Source of the DNA: Pseudomonas sp. Irchel 3E13
GTDB taxonomy: Bacteria; Pseudomonadota; Gammaproteobacteria; Pseudomonadales; Pseudomonadaceae
Length of the DNA stretch: 64,000 nucleotides
Assembly: GCF_900187455.1 (NCBI RefSeq)
Contig: NZ_FYDX01000010.1
Coordinates: forward strand, 124,001 to 188,000
Reading direction: 5' to 3'
Each line of letters opens with the position of its first letter. The stretch's first letter is position 1. Made by a program: the position numbers and the translations under genes. Shown here piece by piece: positions 27,115 through 35,633 of this stretch. Below the pieces are notes generated by a model that had not been told where the DNA came from, made no database searches, and was given only the letters and a program-made list of their open reading frames with translations.

Positions 27115-28503
27115 ATGGAGTTTTTGCCGCTGTTCCACAATTTGCGTGGCAGTCAGGTGCTGGTGGTGGGTGGCGGCGAGATTGCCTTGCGCAAATCTCG
27201 CCTGCTGGCCGATGCCGGGGCCAAGCTGCGCGTGGTCGCGCCCGAGATCGAAGGGCAACTGGCCGAGCTGGCTCGGCACAGTGGAGGCCAGACCCTGGAC
27301 CGCGGCTATCAGGAAAGCGATCTGGATGACTGCCAACTGATCATCGCCGCCACCGACGACCCGGCGCTCAACGCCCAGGTTTCAGCGGATGCGCGGCGTC
27401 GTTGCGTACCGGTCAACGTGGTGGACGCGCCGGCGCTGTGCTCGGTGATTTTCCCGGCTATCGTCGACCGTTCGCCGCTGGTGGTCGCGGTGTCCAGTGG
27501 CGGCGACGCCCCGGTGCTGGCGCGGTTGATCCGCGCCCGTCTGGAGACCTGGATTCCTGCCGCCTATGGTGAGCTTGCCGGTCTGGCCGCGCGTTTTCGC
27601 GAGCGGGTCAAGGGGCTCTACCTGGACGTCAATCAGCGTCGCGGTTTCTGGGAAGAAGTGTTCCAGGGCCCGATCGCCGAGCGGCAACTGGCCGGGCAGG
27701 GCGCCGAAGCCGAACGCCTGTTGCAGGCCAAGGTGGATGGCGCTACCCAGCAGAATGCTGGCGAGGTCTATCTGGTCGGCGCCGGTCCCGGTGATCCGGA
27801 CCTGCTGACCTTCCGCGCGCTGCGCCTGATGCAGCAGGCCGACGTGGTGCTTTACGACCGCCTGGTCGCTCCGGCGATCATCGAGATGTGCCGGCGTGAT
27901 GCCGAGCGTATCTATGTCGGCAAGCGCCGCGCCGATCACTCCGTACCGCAGGACCAGATCAACCAGCAACTGGTGGACCTGGCCCGTCAGGGCAAGCGGG
28001 TGCTGCGCTTGAAAGGCGGCGACCCGTTCATCTTCGGTCGCGGAGGCGAGGAAATCGAGGAGTTGGCGGAGCAGGGCATTCCGTTCCAGGTGGTGCCCGG
28101 GATCACGGCGGCCAGTGGTTGCTCGGCGTATGCCGGGATTCCGCTGACCCATCGCGACTATGCCCAATCGGTGCGTTTCGTGACCGGCCACCTCAAGGAC
28201 GGCACCAGCAATCTGCCTTGGGATGATCTGGTCGCGCCGGCCCAGACCCTGGTGTTCTACATGGGGCTGGTCGGCTTGCCGACCATTTGCGCCGAGCTGA
28301 TTCGTCACGGTCGCGCGGCGGATACGCCGGCGGCGCTGGTCCAGCAGGGCACCACCAAGAACCAGCGGGTCTTCACCGGCACCCTGGCTGACCTGCCGCA
28401 ACTGGTGGCGGAGCATGAGGTTCATGCGCCGACGCTGGTGATCGTTGGGGAGGTGGTGCAGTTGCGGGACAAGCTGAAGTGGTTCGAAGGGGCTCAGGGC
28501 TAG
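27115..28503 (+). CDS. cysG: Siroheme synthase (fused dehydrogenase/ferrochelatase and methyltransferase)
   Basis: Makes siroheme for sulfite and nitrite reductases. The N-terminal half (residues 1-200) is the NAD-dependent precorrin-2 dehydrogenase/ferrochelatase, with GGGEIALRKSRLL and SSGGDAPVLARLIR. The C-terminal half is uroporphyrinogen-III methyltransferase, with VGAGPGDPDLLTFRAL, GDPFIFGRGGEE and the HRDYAQSVRFVTGH region. The 462-residue length fits the fused enzyme. Its ATG directly abuts the serS stop. Confidence 0.97.
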   Translation: MEFLPLFHNLRGSQVLVVGGGEIALRKSRLLADAGAKLRVVAPEIEGQLAELARHSGGQTLDRGYQESDLDDCQLIIAATDDPALNAQVSADARRRCVPVNVVDAPALCSVIFPAIVDRSPLVVAVSSGGDAPVLARLIRARLETWIPAAYGELAGLAARFRERVKGLYLDVNQRRGFWEEVFQGPIAERQLAGQGAEAERLLQAKVDGATQQNAGEVYLVGAGPGDPDLLTFRALRLMQQADVVLYDRLVAPAIIEMCRRDAERIYVGKRRADHSVPQDQINQQLVDLARQGKRVLRLKGGDPFIFGRGGEEIEELAEQGIPFQVVPGITAASGCSAYAGIPLTHRDYAQSVRFVTGHLKDGTSNLPWDDLVAPAQTLVFYMGLVGLPTICAELIRHGRAADTPAALVQQGTTKNQRVFTGTLADLPQLVAEHEVHAPTLVIVGEVVQLRDKLKWFEGAQG

Positions 28504-28517
28504 TCGTTTTTGGGCCA

Positions 28518-28570
28518 TCGCGAGCAAGCTCGCTCCTACGCCGACCGTGTAGGAGCGAGCTTGCTCGCGA
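28518..28570. repeat. REP doublet (REPIN-type inverted repeat)
   Basis: Two 22-bp arms (TCGCGAGCAAGCTCGCTCC... and its reverse complement) around a 9-bp spacer, 15 bp after cysG. The same arms recur at 40013, 40208 and 51215. It may stabilise or end the cysG transcript. Confidence 0.92.
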
Positions 28571-28596
28571 AGGCCGCACAGCGACCCAAATATCAT

Positions 28597-29565
28597 TCAG
28601 ACGCCGGTCTTCCTCCAGATCCCCCGCCCAACCAGCCTTTCCCGATCATGCGCCCGCCCAAAGTCTTGCAGCGGCCCCTTGGGCACGATGCCGTTTGGGT
28701 TAATCGTCTTGTGGCTCATGTAGTAGTGGCGCTGGATATGCTCCATGTCCACCGTCTCGGCCACGCCCGGCCATTGATACAGCTCTCGCAGCCAGTTGCT
28801 CAGGTTCGGATAATCCTCGATGCGCCGCAGGTTGCATTTGAAGTGGCCGTGGTACACCGCGTCGAAGCGGACGATGGTGGTGAAAAGGCGCACATCAGCC
28901 TCGGTCAGGTATTCCCCGGCCAGGTAACGCTGCCCGTCCAGTAGCTGCTCCAACGCATCCAGCTCCGCGAACAAGGCATCGAACGCTTCTTCGTAGGCCG
29001 CCTGCGAGGTGGCGAAGCCTGCGCGGTAGACGCCGTTGTTGACCGCCGGGTAAATCCGCTCGTTGAGCGCGTCGATCTTCGCCCGCAGCGGTTCGGGGTA
29101 GAGGTCCAGGCGATTGCCGGTGAGTTCATCGAAGTCGCTGTTGAAGATGCGGATGATCTGCGACGACTCGTTGTTGACGATGCGCTGCTCCTGCTTGTCC
29201 CACAGCACCGGCACGGTGACGCGGCCGGTGTAGTTCGGGTCGTCGCGGGTGTAACGCTGGTGCAGGAAGTCGAGGCCGTCGAGTTTGTCGCCGGTGGAGC
29301 CCTGGCTCTGGTCGAAGGTCCAGCCCTGTTCGCCCATCAGCCAACTGACCACCGAGACGTCGATCAGGCTTTCCAGGCCCTTGAGCTTGCGCAGGATCAG
29401 GGTGCCATGCGCCCACGGACAGGCCAGCGAAACATAGAGGTGATAACGCCCGGCCTCGGCGGCGGGCAGGGCGTTGCGGCGTTGGGCGTTTTCCCGTTCG
29501 AAGGCACCGTCCTTGCTGCTTTTGTACCACTGGTCGTGCCAGCGTCCGTCGATCAACAGGCCCAT
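28597..29565 (-). CDS. yqjG: Glutathionyl-hydroquinone reductase (YqjG/Xi-class GST)
   Basis: Reduces glutathionyl-hydroquinones, releasing the hydroquinone. The 322-residue protein has the Xi-class catalytic motif CPWAHGTLI (Cys at about residue 51) and the C-terminal helical GST domain with YLTEADVRLFTTIVRFD. The ATG at 29565 has AAGGAG seven bases before it; an upstream in-frame extension lacks support. It is transcribed alone, away from neighbouring tusE-ybiB. Quinone detoxification would suit an organism that also degrades aromatic acids. Confidence 0.92.
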   Translation of the reverse strand: MGLLIDGRWHDQWYKSSKDGAFERENAQRRNALPAAEAGRYHLYVSLACPWAHGTLILRKLKGLESLIDVSVVSWLMGEQGWTFDQSQGSTGDKLDGLDFLHQRYTRDDPNYTGRVTVPVLWDKQEQRIVNNESSQIIRIFNSDFDELTGNRLDLYPEPLRAKIDALNERIYPAVNNGVYRAGFATSQAAYEEAFDALFAELDALEQLLDGQRYLAGEYLTEADVRLFTTIVRFDAVYHGHFKCNLRRIEDYPNLSNWLRELYQWPGVAETVDMEHIQRHYYMSHKTINPNGIVPKGPLQDFGRAHDRERLVGRGIWRKTGV

Positions 29566-29678
29566 GAGGGGGCTCCTTGGCAATTCGTATAGAAGTTGGA
29601 GCCCAGTCTACGGACTTCAGTTCGAACAAATAGCGCAAAGATCCCGGGTTTTTGATCGATGGATTCGATGGGTTGTTA

Positions 29679-30674
29679 TCAGGCCAGGCGCGTTGCCCAG
29701 TATTCACGGGCTTTGGCGAAGGCGTCGTCCCGGCTGTGGCCCAGGCCACGCAGGGCCAGGGCCATGGTCGCGACCACCGCCATCTCGCCATAACTGTCGC
29801 TGGCCTCACCACACCAGACCCGAAGCAAATGATCCGGCTCCAGGCTGGCCGGCTTCACATGGCGCTGCTCCGACATCTGCGGCCATTCCTCGTCCCAGTC
29901 CAAGCTGTCGGCAGTGCCGTAGAGATGGCTGGTGGCATCCGGGTTGATCTCGATCTCGCCGCCGTCGCCCTTGACCACTATGGCGCGGTCACCGAGCAAG
30001 CGACTGGCTTCGCGGTGCACCGCCTGGTAACCGGGATGGAAGATGCTCTGCAGGCCGCAGCGCGCACCCAGCGGATTGAGCACCCGCGCCAGAGAGTGGA
30101 TCGGCGAGCGCAGGCCGAGGGTGTTGCGCAGGTCGATCATGCGTTGCAGGCCCGGCGCCCAGTCCTGCAACGGGAAGAAGGCAAGGTTGTGCTGTTCAAG
30201 GGCCGTCTCGACTTCGCGCCAGTTGCGGCACAACGGAATACCGACCAGATCCAGCACCTGCTCGGTATACAGGCGCCCGGCGGTATGTGCGCCGCCGCCG
30301 TGCATCAGGATGCGCACGTCATTGATCGCCAGGCAGCGCGCTGCCAGCAGGTACCAGGGCAGGTGACGCTTCTTGCCGGCGTAGCTTGGCCAGTCGATAT
30401 CGACGGCGATGGTCGGGGCATTCAGGCGCTGGCGCAGGGCTTCGGTGAAGCCGGCGAGTTCTTCCGGGCTTTCTTCCTTGTGCCGCAGCAGCATCAGGAA
30501 GGCGCCGAGCTGGGTGTCCTCGACCTTGCCGTCGAGCAGCAGGCCCATGGCCTCGCGGGCTTCCTCGCGGGTCAGGCCGCGGGCGCCGCGCTTGCCCTTG
30601 CCGAGGATGCGCACGAACTGGGCGAAGGGGTGTTCTTCCGGGGTTTCGGTAACGAGCGGGAGTGGTGAATTCAT
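29679..30674 (-). CDS. ybiB: TrpD2-like DNA-binding protein YbiB
   Basis: A 331-residue homologue of anthranilate phosphoribosyltransferase. E. coli YbiB binds nucleic acid and is LexA-regulated; it is not a Trp enzyme. The GKGKRGARGLTREEARE N-terminus and RILMHGGGAHTAGRLY in place of the usual PRPP loop mark this family. Its ATG overlaps the tusE stop (ATGA), so it is translated with the tus operon. The link to tRNA thiolation is by position only. Confidence 0.85.
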   Translation of the reverse strand: MNSPLPLVTETPEEHPFAQFVRILGKGKRGARGLTREEAREAMGLLLDGKVEDTQLGAFLMLLRHKEESPEELAGFTEALRQRLNAPTIAVDIDWPSYAGKKRHLPWYLLAARCLAINDVRILMHGGGAHTAGRLYTEQVLDLVGIPLCRNWREVETALEQHNLAFFPLQDWAPGLQRMIDLRNTLGLRSPIHSLARVLNPLGARCGLQSIFHPGYQAVHREASRLLGDRAIVVKGDGGEIEINPDATSHLYGTADSLDWDEEWPQMSEQRHVKPASLEPDHLLRVWCGEASDSYGEMAVVATMALALRGLGHSRDDAFAKAREYWATRLA

Positions 30675-31006
30675 ATGCAATTGGTCGGCTTGGGCAGGCC
30701 CGCCAGCTTGGCGGCGAGTTTGGCGGGAGTGCCGTTGAAGAGGCGGTTGAGGTGCAGGCTGTTGCCTTTTTCCACGCCGAGCTTGAGGGCGGTGTACTTG
30801 ATCAGCGGGCGGGTCGCTGGCGACAGCTCGAACTCCTGGTAGAACTGGCGCAGCAGCGTCAGCACTTCCCAGTGATCGGCGCTCAGTTCCAGCGACTCGC
30901 GGGCGGCCAGGGCCCGGGCGACGTCTTCGGACCAGTCGCTCAGCTCGACCAGGTAGCCGTCCTTGTCCAGGGCGATGTCGCGGCCGTTGACGGTAAGGGT
31001 GCTCAT
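30671..31006 (-). CDS. tusE: Sulfur relay protein TusE (DsrC family)
   Basis: Carries persulfide from TusBCD to MnmA for tRNA 2-thiouridine. The 111-residue protein ends PTNCI, where the near-terminal cysteine is the sulfur carrier. DsrC-family blocks GYLVELSDWSEDVA and NRLFNGTPAKLAAKLAGLPK are present. It overlaps tusB by 4 bp upstream and ybiB downstream. Confidence 0.95.
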   Translation of the reverse strand: MSTLTVNGRDIALDKDGYLVELSDWSEDVARALAARESLELSADHWEVLTLLRQFYQEFELSPATRPLIKYTALKLGVEKGNSLHLNRLFNGTPAKLAAKLAGLPKPTNCI

Positions 31007-31293
31007 AACCAGCTATTGACCTTGTCGTAGTTCAAGGACAGCGCCACAAAACCCGGGTAGTCGACGGCGGTGGCCGGACTCTCGGTGATGGCGCGGGCCT
31101 GCAGGTCTTCTTCGAGGGCGTAGAGGCGCGGGCCGAGGGTGCGCAACCCGGCGAGGGGCGCGCTGCCGGGTTGCAGGGCGTAGACCGCGTCGCCGCACAG
31201 CAGCAGGCCATCGTGGGGGCCCAGCAGGCGCAGGCAACTGTAGAGACGGTTGTCGCTGAAGGGCGAATGGGAAATGACGTGCAGGGTGCTCAT
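31003..31293 (-). CDS. tusB: Sulfurtransferase complex subunit TusB
   Basis: A small subunit (96 residues) of the TusBCD hexamer in the tRNA thiolation relay. Family features are the MSTLHVISHSPF N-terminus and DGLLLCGDAVYAL around residue 30. TGATG overlaps link it to tusC. Confidence 0.92.
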   Translation of the reverse strand: MSTLHVISHSPFSDNRLYSCLRLLGPHDGLLLCGDAVYALQPGSAPLAGLRTLGPRLYALEEDLQARAITESPATAVDYPGFVALSLNYDKVNSWL

Positions 31294-31652
31294 CAGAGGG
31301 TTACCACCTGGTCAAAACGGTCGATCAGCGCGGCGAGGGCCATGTCATCCAGCACCTCCACCGGCAGGCTCAGGCCCTCGGCGGCCAGGCCGCGCTCGCG
31401 CAGGCTGCTGGCGGCGGCGAACAGTTCTTCGACGCCGAACATCGGCAGCGCCTGGAGGTTGGCCGCGAGGTTCTTCTGTTGCAGCAACGCCGGTTGTTGA
31501 GCGGCGGCGAGCTGGAACACGCCGTCATCGAGAAACAGCATGCCCAGCGGCAGGTCGAAGGCGCCGCCGGCCAGGGCGATATCCAGCGCTTCGCGGGCCG
31601 ATGGGCCACTCCACGGCGCCTGGCGGCTGATGATCAACAGGGACTTGGCCAT
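31293..31652 (-). CDS. tusC: Sulfurtransferase complex subunit TusC
   Basis: A DsrF-like subunit (119 residues) of TusBCD. It begins MAKSLLIISRQAPWSGPSAR and contains LPLGMLFLDDGVFQL, typical of DsrE-fold proteins. The ATG at 31652 lies one base after the tusD stop; its own stop overlaps the tusB start. Confidence 0.92.
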   Translation of the reverse strand: MAKSLLIISRQAPWSGPSAREALDIALAGGAFDLPLGMLFLDDGVFQLAAAQQPALLQQKNLAANLQALPMFGVEELFAAASSLRERGLAAEGLSLPVEVLDDMALAALIDRFDQVVTL

Positions 31653-31653
31653 T

Positions 31654-32046
31654 TCAATCACCTCCGAAGCAGACCAGACGGTCGGCGGTTTGCGCGGCTT
31701 CGTGCAACTGGCCGAGGCCGGACAGTTCCCACGGCGCTGGCAGGTTCACCGCCGGGCGCTGGTAGCGCGTGGCTTCTTCTTCATTCAGCACGCCACGGCG
31801 CAGGGCGGCGGCGATGCAGACCACGGCGTCGAGTTGGTGGTCGCTGACGAAGGCGCGCCACTGCGCGGGGATATCGGCTTCGTCCTGCGGCGTGACCACG
31901 TTGGCCGAGGCGCTGTGCACGCCGTCCTGGTAGAAGAACAACCGGACAATCTCGTGCCCGCCGGCCAGGGCCGCCTGGGCGAAGAGCAGGGCCCGGCGCG
32001 AGGAGGGCGCGTGGCCTGGGGAAAAAACTGCGATGGCGAACTTCAT
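31654..32046 (-). CDS. tusD: Sulfurtransferase complex subunit TusD
   Basis: The subunit of TusBCD that accepts sulfur from TusA. The 130-residue DsrE-fold protein shows FAQAALAGGHEIVRLFFYQDG and the region LDAVVCIAAALRRG, whose cysteine is the expected sulfur carrier. It is the first gene of tusDCBE-ybiB. Only about 45 bp separates its start from the terminator of the upstream permease gene, so its promoter must lie there or transcription reads through. Confidence 0.93.
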   Translation of the reverse strand: MKFAIAVFSPGHAPSSRRALLFAQAALAGGHEIVRLFFYQDGVHSASANVVTPQDEADIPAQWRAFVSDHQLDAVVCIAAALRRGVLNEEEATRYQRPAVNLPAPWELSGLGQLHEAAQTADRLVCFGGD

Positions 32047-32080
32047 GGCAGGCTCTGTGGGAAAAAACTGCGGGAATGAT

Positions 32081-32113
32081 AAAACAAAAAGCCCGCAGCA
32101 GGCTGCGGGCTTT
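32081..32113 (-). terminator. Rho-independent terminator of the NCS2 permease gene
   Basis: GCCCGCAGC and GCTGCGGGC form a 9-bp stem with a 2-base centre; on the minus strand it is followed by TTTTTGTTTT. Confidence 0.85.
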
Positions 32114-32132
32114 GGCGTCGCGGACGCGTGCT

Positions 32133-33512
32133 TCAGTCTTCGCGACGGGCTTCCGGGAGGAACCAGTTCAGCACCAGCGCGCAGATACCGCCGGTGGCGA
32201 CGCCGGATTCCAGCACGTTGCGCAGCGCCGACGGCATGTGCGCGAGGAACTCCGGCACCTGCGCCACGCCCAGGCCCAGCGCCAGGGACACGGCGATGAT
32301 CAGCAGGGCGCGGCGGTCGAGGCTGGTGCTGGCGAGGATATTGATCCCCGAGGCCGCGACCGCGCCGAACATCACCATGGCGGCGCCGCCGAGCACGGGT
32401 TCCGGCACGGCCTGGATCACCCCGGCGACTGCCGGGAACAGGCCCAGCACCACCAGCATCAGGGCAATCCACACGCCGATATGGCGGCTGGCGATGCCGG
32501 TGAGCTGAATCACGCCGTTGTTCTGCGCGAAGATCGAGCTGGGGAAGGTGTTGAACACGCCCGCCAGCAGCGAGTTGGCGCCGTTGACCAGCACGCCGCC
32601 CTTGATCCGCTGCATCCACAACGGGCCTTCCACCGGTTGGCGCGAGACCTTGCTGGTGGCGGTGACGTCACCGATGGCTTCCAGCGACGTGACCAGGTAG
32701 ATCACCAGCATCGGGATGAACAGCGCCCAGGAGAAGCCGAGGCCGAAATGCAGCGGGACCGGCACCTGGAACAGCGCCGCTTCGTGCATGCCGGTGAAGT
32801 CCAGGCGGCCCATGTAGCCGGCCAGGGCATAGCCGACGGCCAGGGCGATGACGATGGCGCAACTGCGCATCCACACCAGCGGAATGCGGTTGAGTACGAC
32901 GATGATCGCCAGCACCACGCCGGACAGCAGCAGGTTCTCGCCGTTGGCGAAGGTGCCGTTGCCCATCGCGGCGAAACCGCCGCCCATGCTGATCAGGCCG
33001 ACCTTGATCAGGGTCAGGCCGATCATCAGCACGACGATGCCGGTGACCAGCGGGGTGATCAGGCGTTTGACGAACGGCAGGATGCGCGAGATGCCCATTT
33101 CCACGAACGAACCGGCGATGACCACGCCGAAGATCGCCGCCATCACCGCTTCCACCGGCGTGCCTTGCTTGACCATCAGTGCGCCGCCGGCGATCAGCGG
33201 GCCGACGAAGTTGAAGCTGGTGCCCTGGACGATCAGCAGCCCGGCGCCGAACGGCCCGAAGCGGCGGCACTGGACGAAGGTGGCGATGCCGGAGATGACC
33301 AGCGACATGGACACGATCAGGTTGGTATCGCGGGCCGACACGCCCAGCGCCTGGCAGATCAGCAGCCCCGGGGTGACGATCGGCACGATGATCGCCAGCA
33401 GGTGCTGCAACGCGGCCAGCAGGCCGATCAACAGGCGGGGCCGGTCTTCCAGGCCAAGCACCAGTTCATTGGCCTGCGCCGGTGCGCCGGGACCTTGTTC
33501 GATTGAGCTCAT
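32133..33512 (-). CDS. NCS2 family purine/xanthine/urate permease
   Basis: A 459-residue inner-membrane proton symporter of the nucleobase-ascorbate family, with about 14 hydrophobic segments. The NAT signature QNNGVIQLTG is at about residues 332-341, and the TM1 QHLLA motif sits near the start. The family splits into uracil, xanthine and urate carriers; the overall form (UacT/XanP-like) favours xanthine or urate, but substrate is not certain. It faces the allophanate hydrolase and urea carboxylase genes across 288 bp, consistent with purine-nitrogen use. The ATG at 33512 gives normal length. Confidence 0.9.
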   Translation of the reverse strand: MSSIEQGPGAPAQANELVLGLEDRPRLLIGLLAALQHLLAIIVPIVTPGLLICQALGVSARDTNLIVSMSLVISGIATFVQCRRFGPFGAGLLIVQGTSFNFVGPLIAGGALMVKQGTPVEAVMAAIFGVVIAGSFVEMGISRILPFVKRLITPLVTGIVVLMIGLTLIKVGLISMGGGFAAMGNGTFANGENLLLSGVVLAIIVVLNRIPLVWMRSCAIVIALAVGYALAGYMGRLDFTGMHEAALFQVPVPLHFGLGFSWALFIPMLVIYLVTSLEAIGDVTATSKVSRQPVEGPLWMQRIKGGVLVNGANSLLAGVFNTFPSSIFAQNNGVIQLTGIASRHIGVWIALMLVVLGLFPAVAGVIQAVPEPVLGGAAMVMFGAVAASGINILASTSLDRRALLIIAVSLALGLGVAQVPEFLAHMPSALRNVLESGVATGGICALVLNWFLPEARRED

Positions 33513-33664
33513 GGACGTTCTGCCCCAGGAAAAAAAGGAGCGCATTCTACGGGGGCGGGGCGGTTTGGGGTAGTGCGGGTTCGGCACCGTTTTGCGGCTC
33601 TTCGCACCGAACCGTCGGCAAGGACCGCGCGGCGGTCCTGTCAGCACCACAACCAAGCACCCCG

Positions 33665-33687
33665 CACCACCCTGCAGCAGGGTGGTG
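33665..33687. promoter_or_regulatory. Perfect palindrome in the permease/atzF intergenic region
   Basis: CACCACCCTG and CAGGGTGGTG are exact reverse complements around CAG. The centre lies about 95 bp upstream of the start point expected from the sigma-54 promoter at 33745, a usual distance for an enhancer-binding activator, though it could also be a repressor operator. Confidence 0.45.
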
Positions 33688-33744
33688 ATCTTTCCTACAG
33701 CCAGTGCTCCGATAACCTCTTGATCTGCAAGCTATTCCTTCACT

Positions 33745-33760
33745 TGGCCCGACCTTTGCT
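33745..33760 (+). promoter_or_regulatory. Sigma-54 (RpoN) promoter for the atzF-uca operon
   Basis: TGGCCCGACCTTTGCT matches the consensus TGGCACG-N4-TTGCW at all but one specified position, with the required GG-N10-GC spacing. Transcription would start near 33771, 30 nt before the atzF ATG. It is in the right strand and place for a nitrogen-controlled operon. Confidence 0.7.
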
Positions 33761-33800
33761 CCAGCCGAATCCAAACTTGGATACAAGATGGAGTACCCCC

Positions 33801-35621
33801 ATGCAATCCCTTCCTCTGCGAACCCTCGGCTGGACTCTCGGTGATTGGCAGCACGCCTACGCAAGCGGCGACCTGACCCCGGACTATCTTTTCGAACTGC
33901 TGCAACAGTTCCCCGACAGCGACCCGGCGTGGATCACCCGGGTGTCGCCGGAACAGTTGAACGCGCGCCTCGCGGGCCTGGCCGCGCAACGGGCGGCGGT
34001 GGACGGCGACCTGGCGAAGCTGCCGCTGTACGGGGTGCCGTTTGCGGTCAAGGACAACATCGATGCCGCCGGTTGGCCGACCACCGCCGCGTGCCCGGAA
34101 TTCGCTTATGTCGCCGGCGAAGACGCCACGGTGGTCGCCCGTCTGCAGGCGGCCGGCGCGGTGTTGCTGGGCAAGACCAACCTGGACCAGTTCGCCACCG
34201 GCCTGGTGGGCACCCGCTCGCCCTACGGCGCCGTGCCCAACAGCTTCGATCCGGCCTATGTCAGCGGCGGGTCCAGTTCCGGCTCGGCGTCGGTGGTGGC
34301 GCGCGGGCTGGTGGCGTTTTCGCTGGGCACCGACACCGCGGGCTCGGGCCGGGTGCCGGCGGGGTTCAACAATATCGTCGGACTGAAGCCGACCAAGGGC
34401 CTGCTGTCGAACAAGGGACTGGTGCCGGCCTGCCGCACCCTGGACTGCATCTCGATCTTCGCCCTGACCGTGGCGGATGCCGAGCGGGTGCTGACCGTCG
34501 CCGGCGGCTTTGACGCGGGTGACGCCTACTCCCGGCGCAACCCCGGCACGGCGCCCGTGGCGATCGGCGCGACGCCACGTCTGGCGGTGCCGGATAGCCT
34601 GGAATTCTTTGGCGACCACGGCAACGAGGCGGTCTACCAGCAGTCGCTGGAGCGCCTGCGCGAACTCGGTGCGGAACTGGTGACCGTCGATTTCGCGCCG
34701 TTCCGTGAACTGGCCAGCCAGCTTTACCAAGGCCCTTGGGTCGCGGAACGCACGGTGGCGGTGTCGGCGATGCTGGCAGCGGCGCCCGAGGCGATCAACC
34801 CGGTGGTGCGCGGCATCGTCGAGAGTGGCCTCGGCTTCAGCGCCTGTGATGCCTTCCGTGCCGAGTACGCGCGGGCCGAGCTGAGCCGCGCCATCGAACT
34901 GGCCCTGGACGGCTTCGATGCGCTGGTGGTGCCGACCTCGCCGACCCTGCGCACGCTGGACGAGATGCAGGCCGAGCCGGTGCTGTTCAACAGCCAGTTC
35001 GGCACCTACACCAATTTCACCAACCTCGCCGACCTCAGCGCCCTGGCGCTGCCCGCCGGCCTGCGCGACGACGGCTTGCCCGCGGGCATCACCTTGATCG
35101 CGCCGGCCTGGCACGACCACGCCCTGGCTTCGTTGGGCAAGCGCTGGCAACAGGCGTTGGCGCTGCCGCTCGGCGCCACCGGCCGCGCCCTGCCGCCTGC
35201 CGCGCCGGCCGTGCAGGCGCCGGGTTGCGTGCGTCTCGCGGTAGTGGGCGCGCACCTCACCGGCATGCCGCTGAACTTCCAGTTGCTGACCCGCGACGCG
35301 GTGCTGGTGGAGCAAACCCTGACCAGCGCCGACTACCGCCTGTACGCGCTGCCCGGCACCGTGCCGCCCAAGCCGGGCCTGGCGCGCAGCGCCGACGGCA
35401 GCGGCAGCCCGATCATCGTCGAGGTCTGGGATATCCCGCTGGCGCGCTTCGGTGAGTTCGTCGCGGAGATTCCACTACCCTTGGGCATCGGCAATGTGCA
35501 ACTGAACGACGGTCGCTGGGTGAAAGGATTCATCTGCGAGGCCTGGGCGCTGGAAAGCGCCGAGGACATCACTGCCTTTGCCGGATGGCGCGCTTTTGTC
35601 GCCAGCCGCAAACCCGCTTAA
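33801..35621 (+). CDS. atzF: Allophanate hydrolase
   Basis: Hydrolyses allophanate to ammonia and CO2, the second step of urea use by the urea amidolyase route. The 606-residue protein has the amidase-signature domain with the Lys of VKDNID (about residue 80) and the Ser-rich motif GGSSSGSASVV (about 155) of the Ser-Ser-Lys triad. The C-terminal domain (about 480-606) is the smaller allophanate-specific fold, ending FICEAWALESAEDITAF. The ATG at 33801 has GGAG seven bases upstream and a sigma-54 promoter before it. uca starts 12 bp later. Confidence 0.94.
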   Translation: MQSLPLRTLGWTLGDWQHAYASGDLTPDYLFELLQQFPDSDPAWITRVSPEQLNARLAGLAAQRAAVDGDLAKLPLYGVPFAVKDNIDAAGWPTTAACPEFAYVAGEDATVVARLQAAGAVLLGKTNLDQFATGLVGTRSPYGAVPNSFDPAYVSGGSSSGSASVVARGLVAFSLGTDTAGSGRVPAGFNNIVGLKPTKGLLSNKGLVPACRTLDCISIFALTVADAERVLTVAGGFDAGDAYSRRNPGTAPVAIGATPRLAVPDSLEFFGDHGNEAVYQQSLERLRELGAELVTVDFAPFRELASQLYQGPWVAERTVAVSAMLAAAPEAINPVVRGIVESGLGFSACDAFRAEYARAELSRAIELALDGFDALVVPTSPTLRTLDEMQAEPVLFNSQFGTYTNFTNLADLSALALPAGLRDDGLPAGITLIAPAWHDHALASLGKRWQQALALPLGATGRALPPAAPAVQAPGCVRLAVVGAHLTGMPLNFQLLTRDAVLVEQTLTSADYRLYALPGTVPPKPGLARSADGSGSPIIVEVWDIPLARFGEFVAEIPLPLGIGNVQLNDGRWVKGFICEAWALESAEDITAFAGWRAFVASRKPA

Positions 35622-35633
35622 GGAGAGAGCGCA

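Noticed and set aside
28518..28570. CRISPR-like repeats (the recurring 22-bp arms)
   Set aside because: Copies are inverted pairs scattered over 23 kb, not direct repeats with regular spacers, and no cas genes are present.
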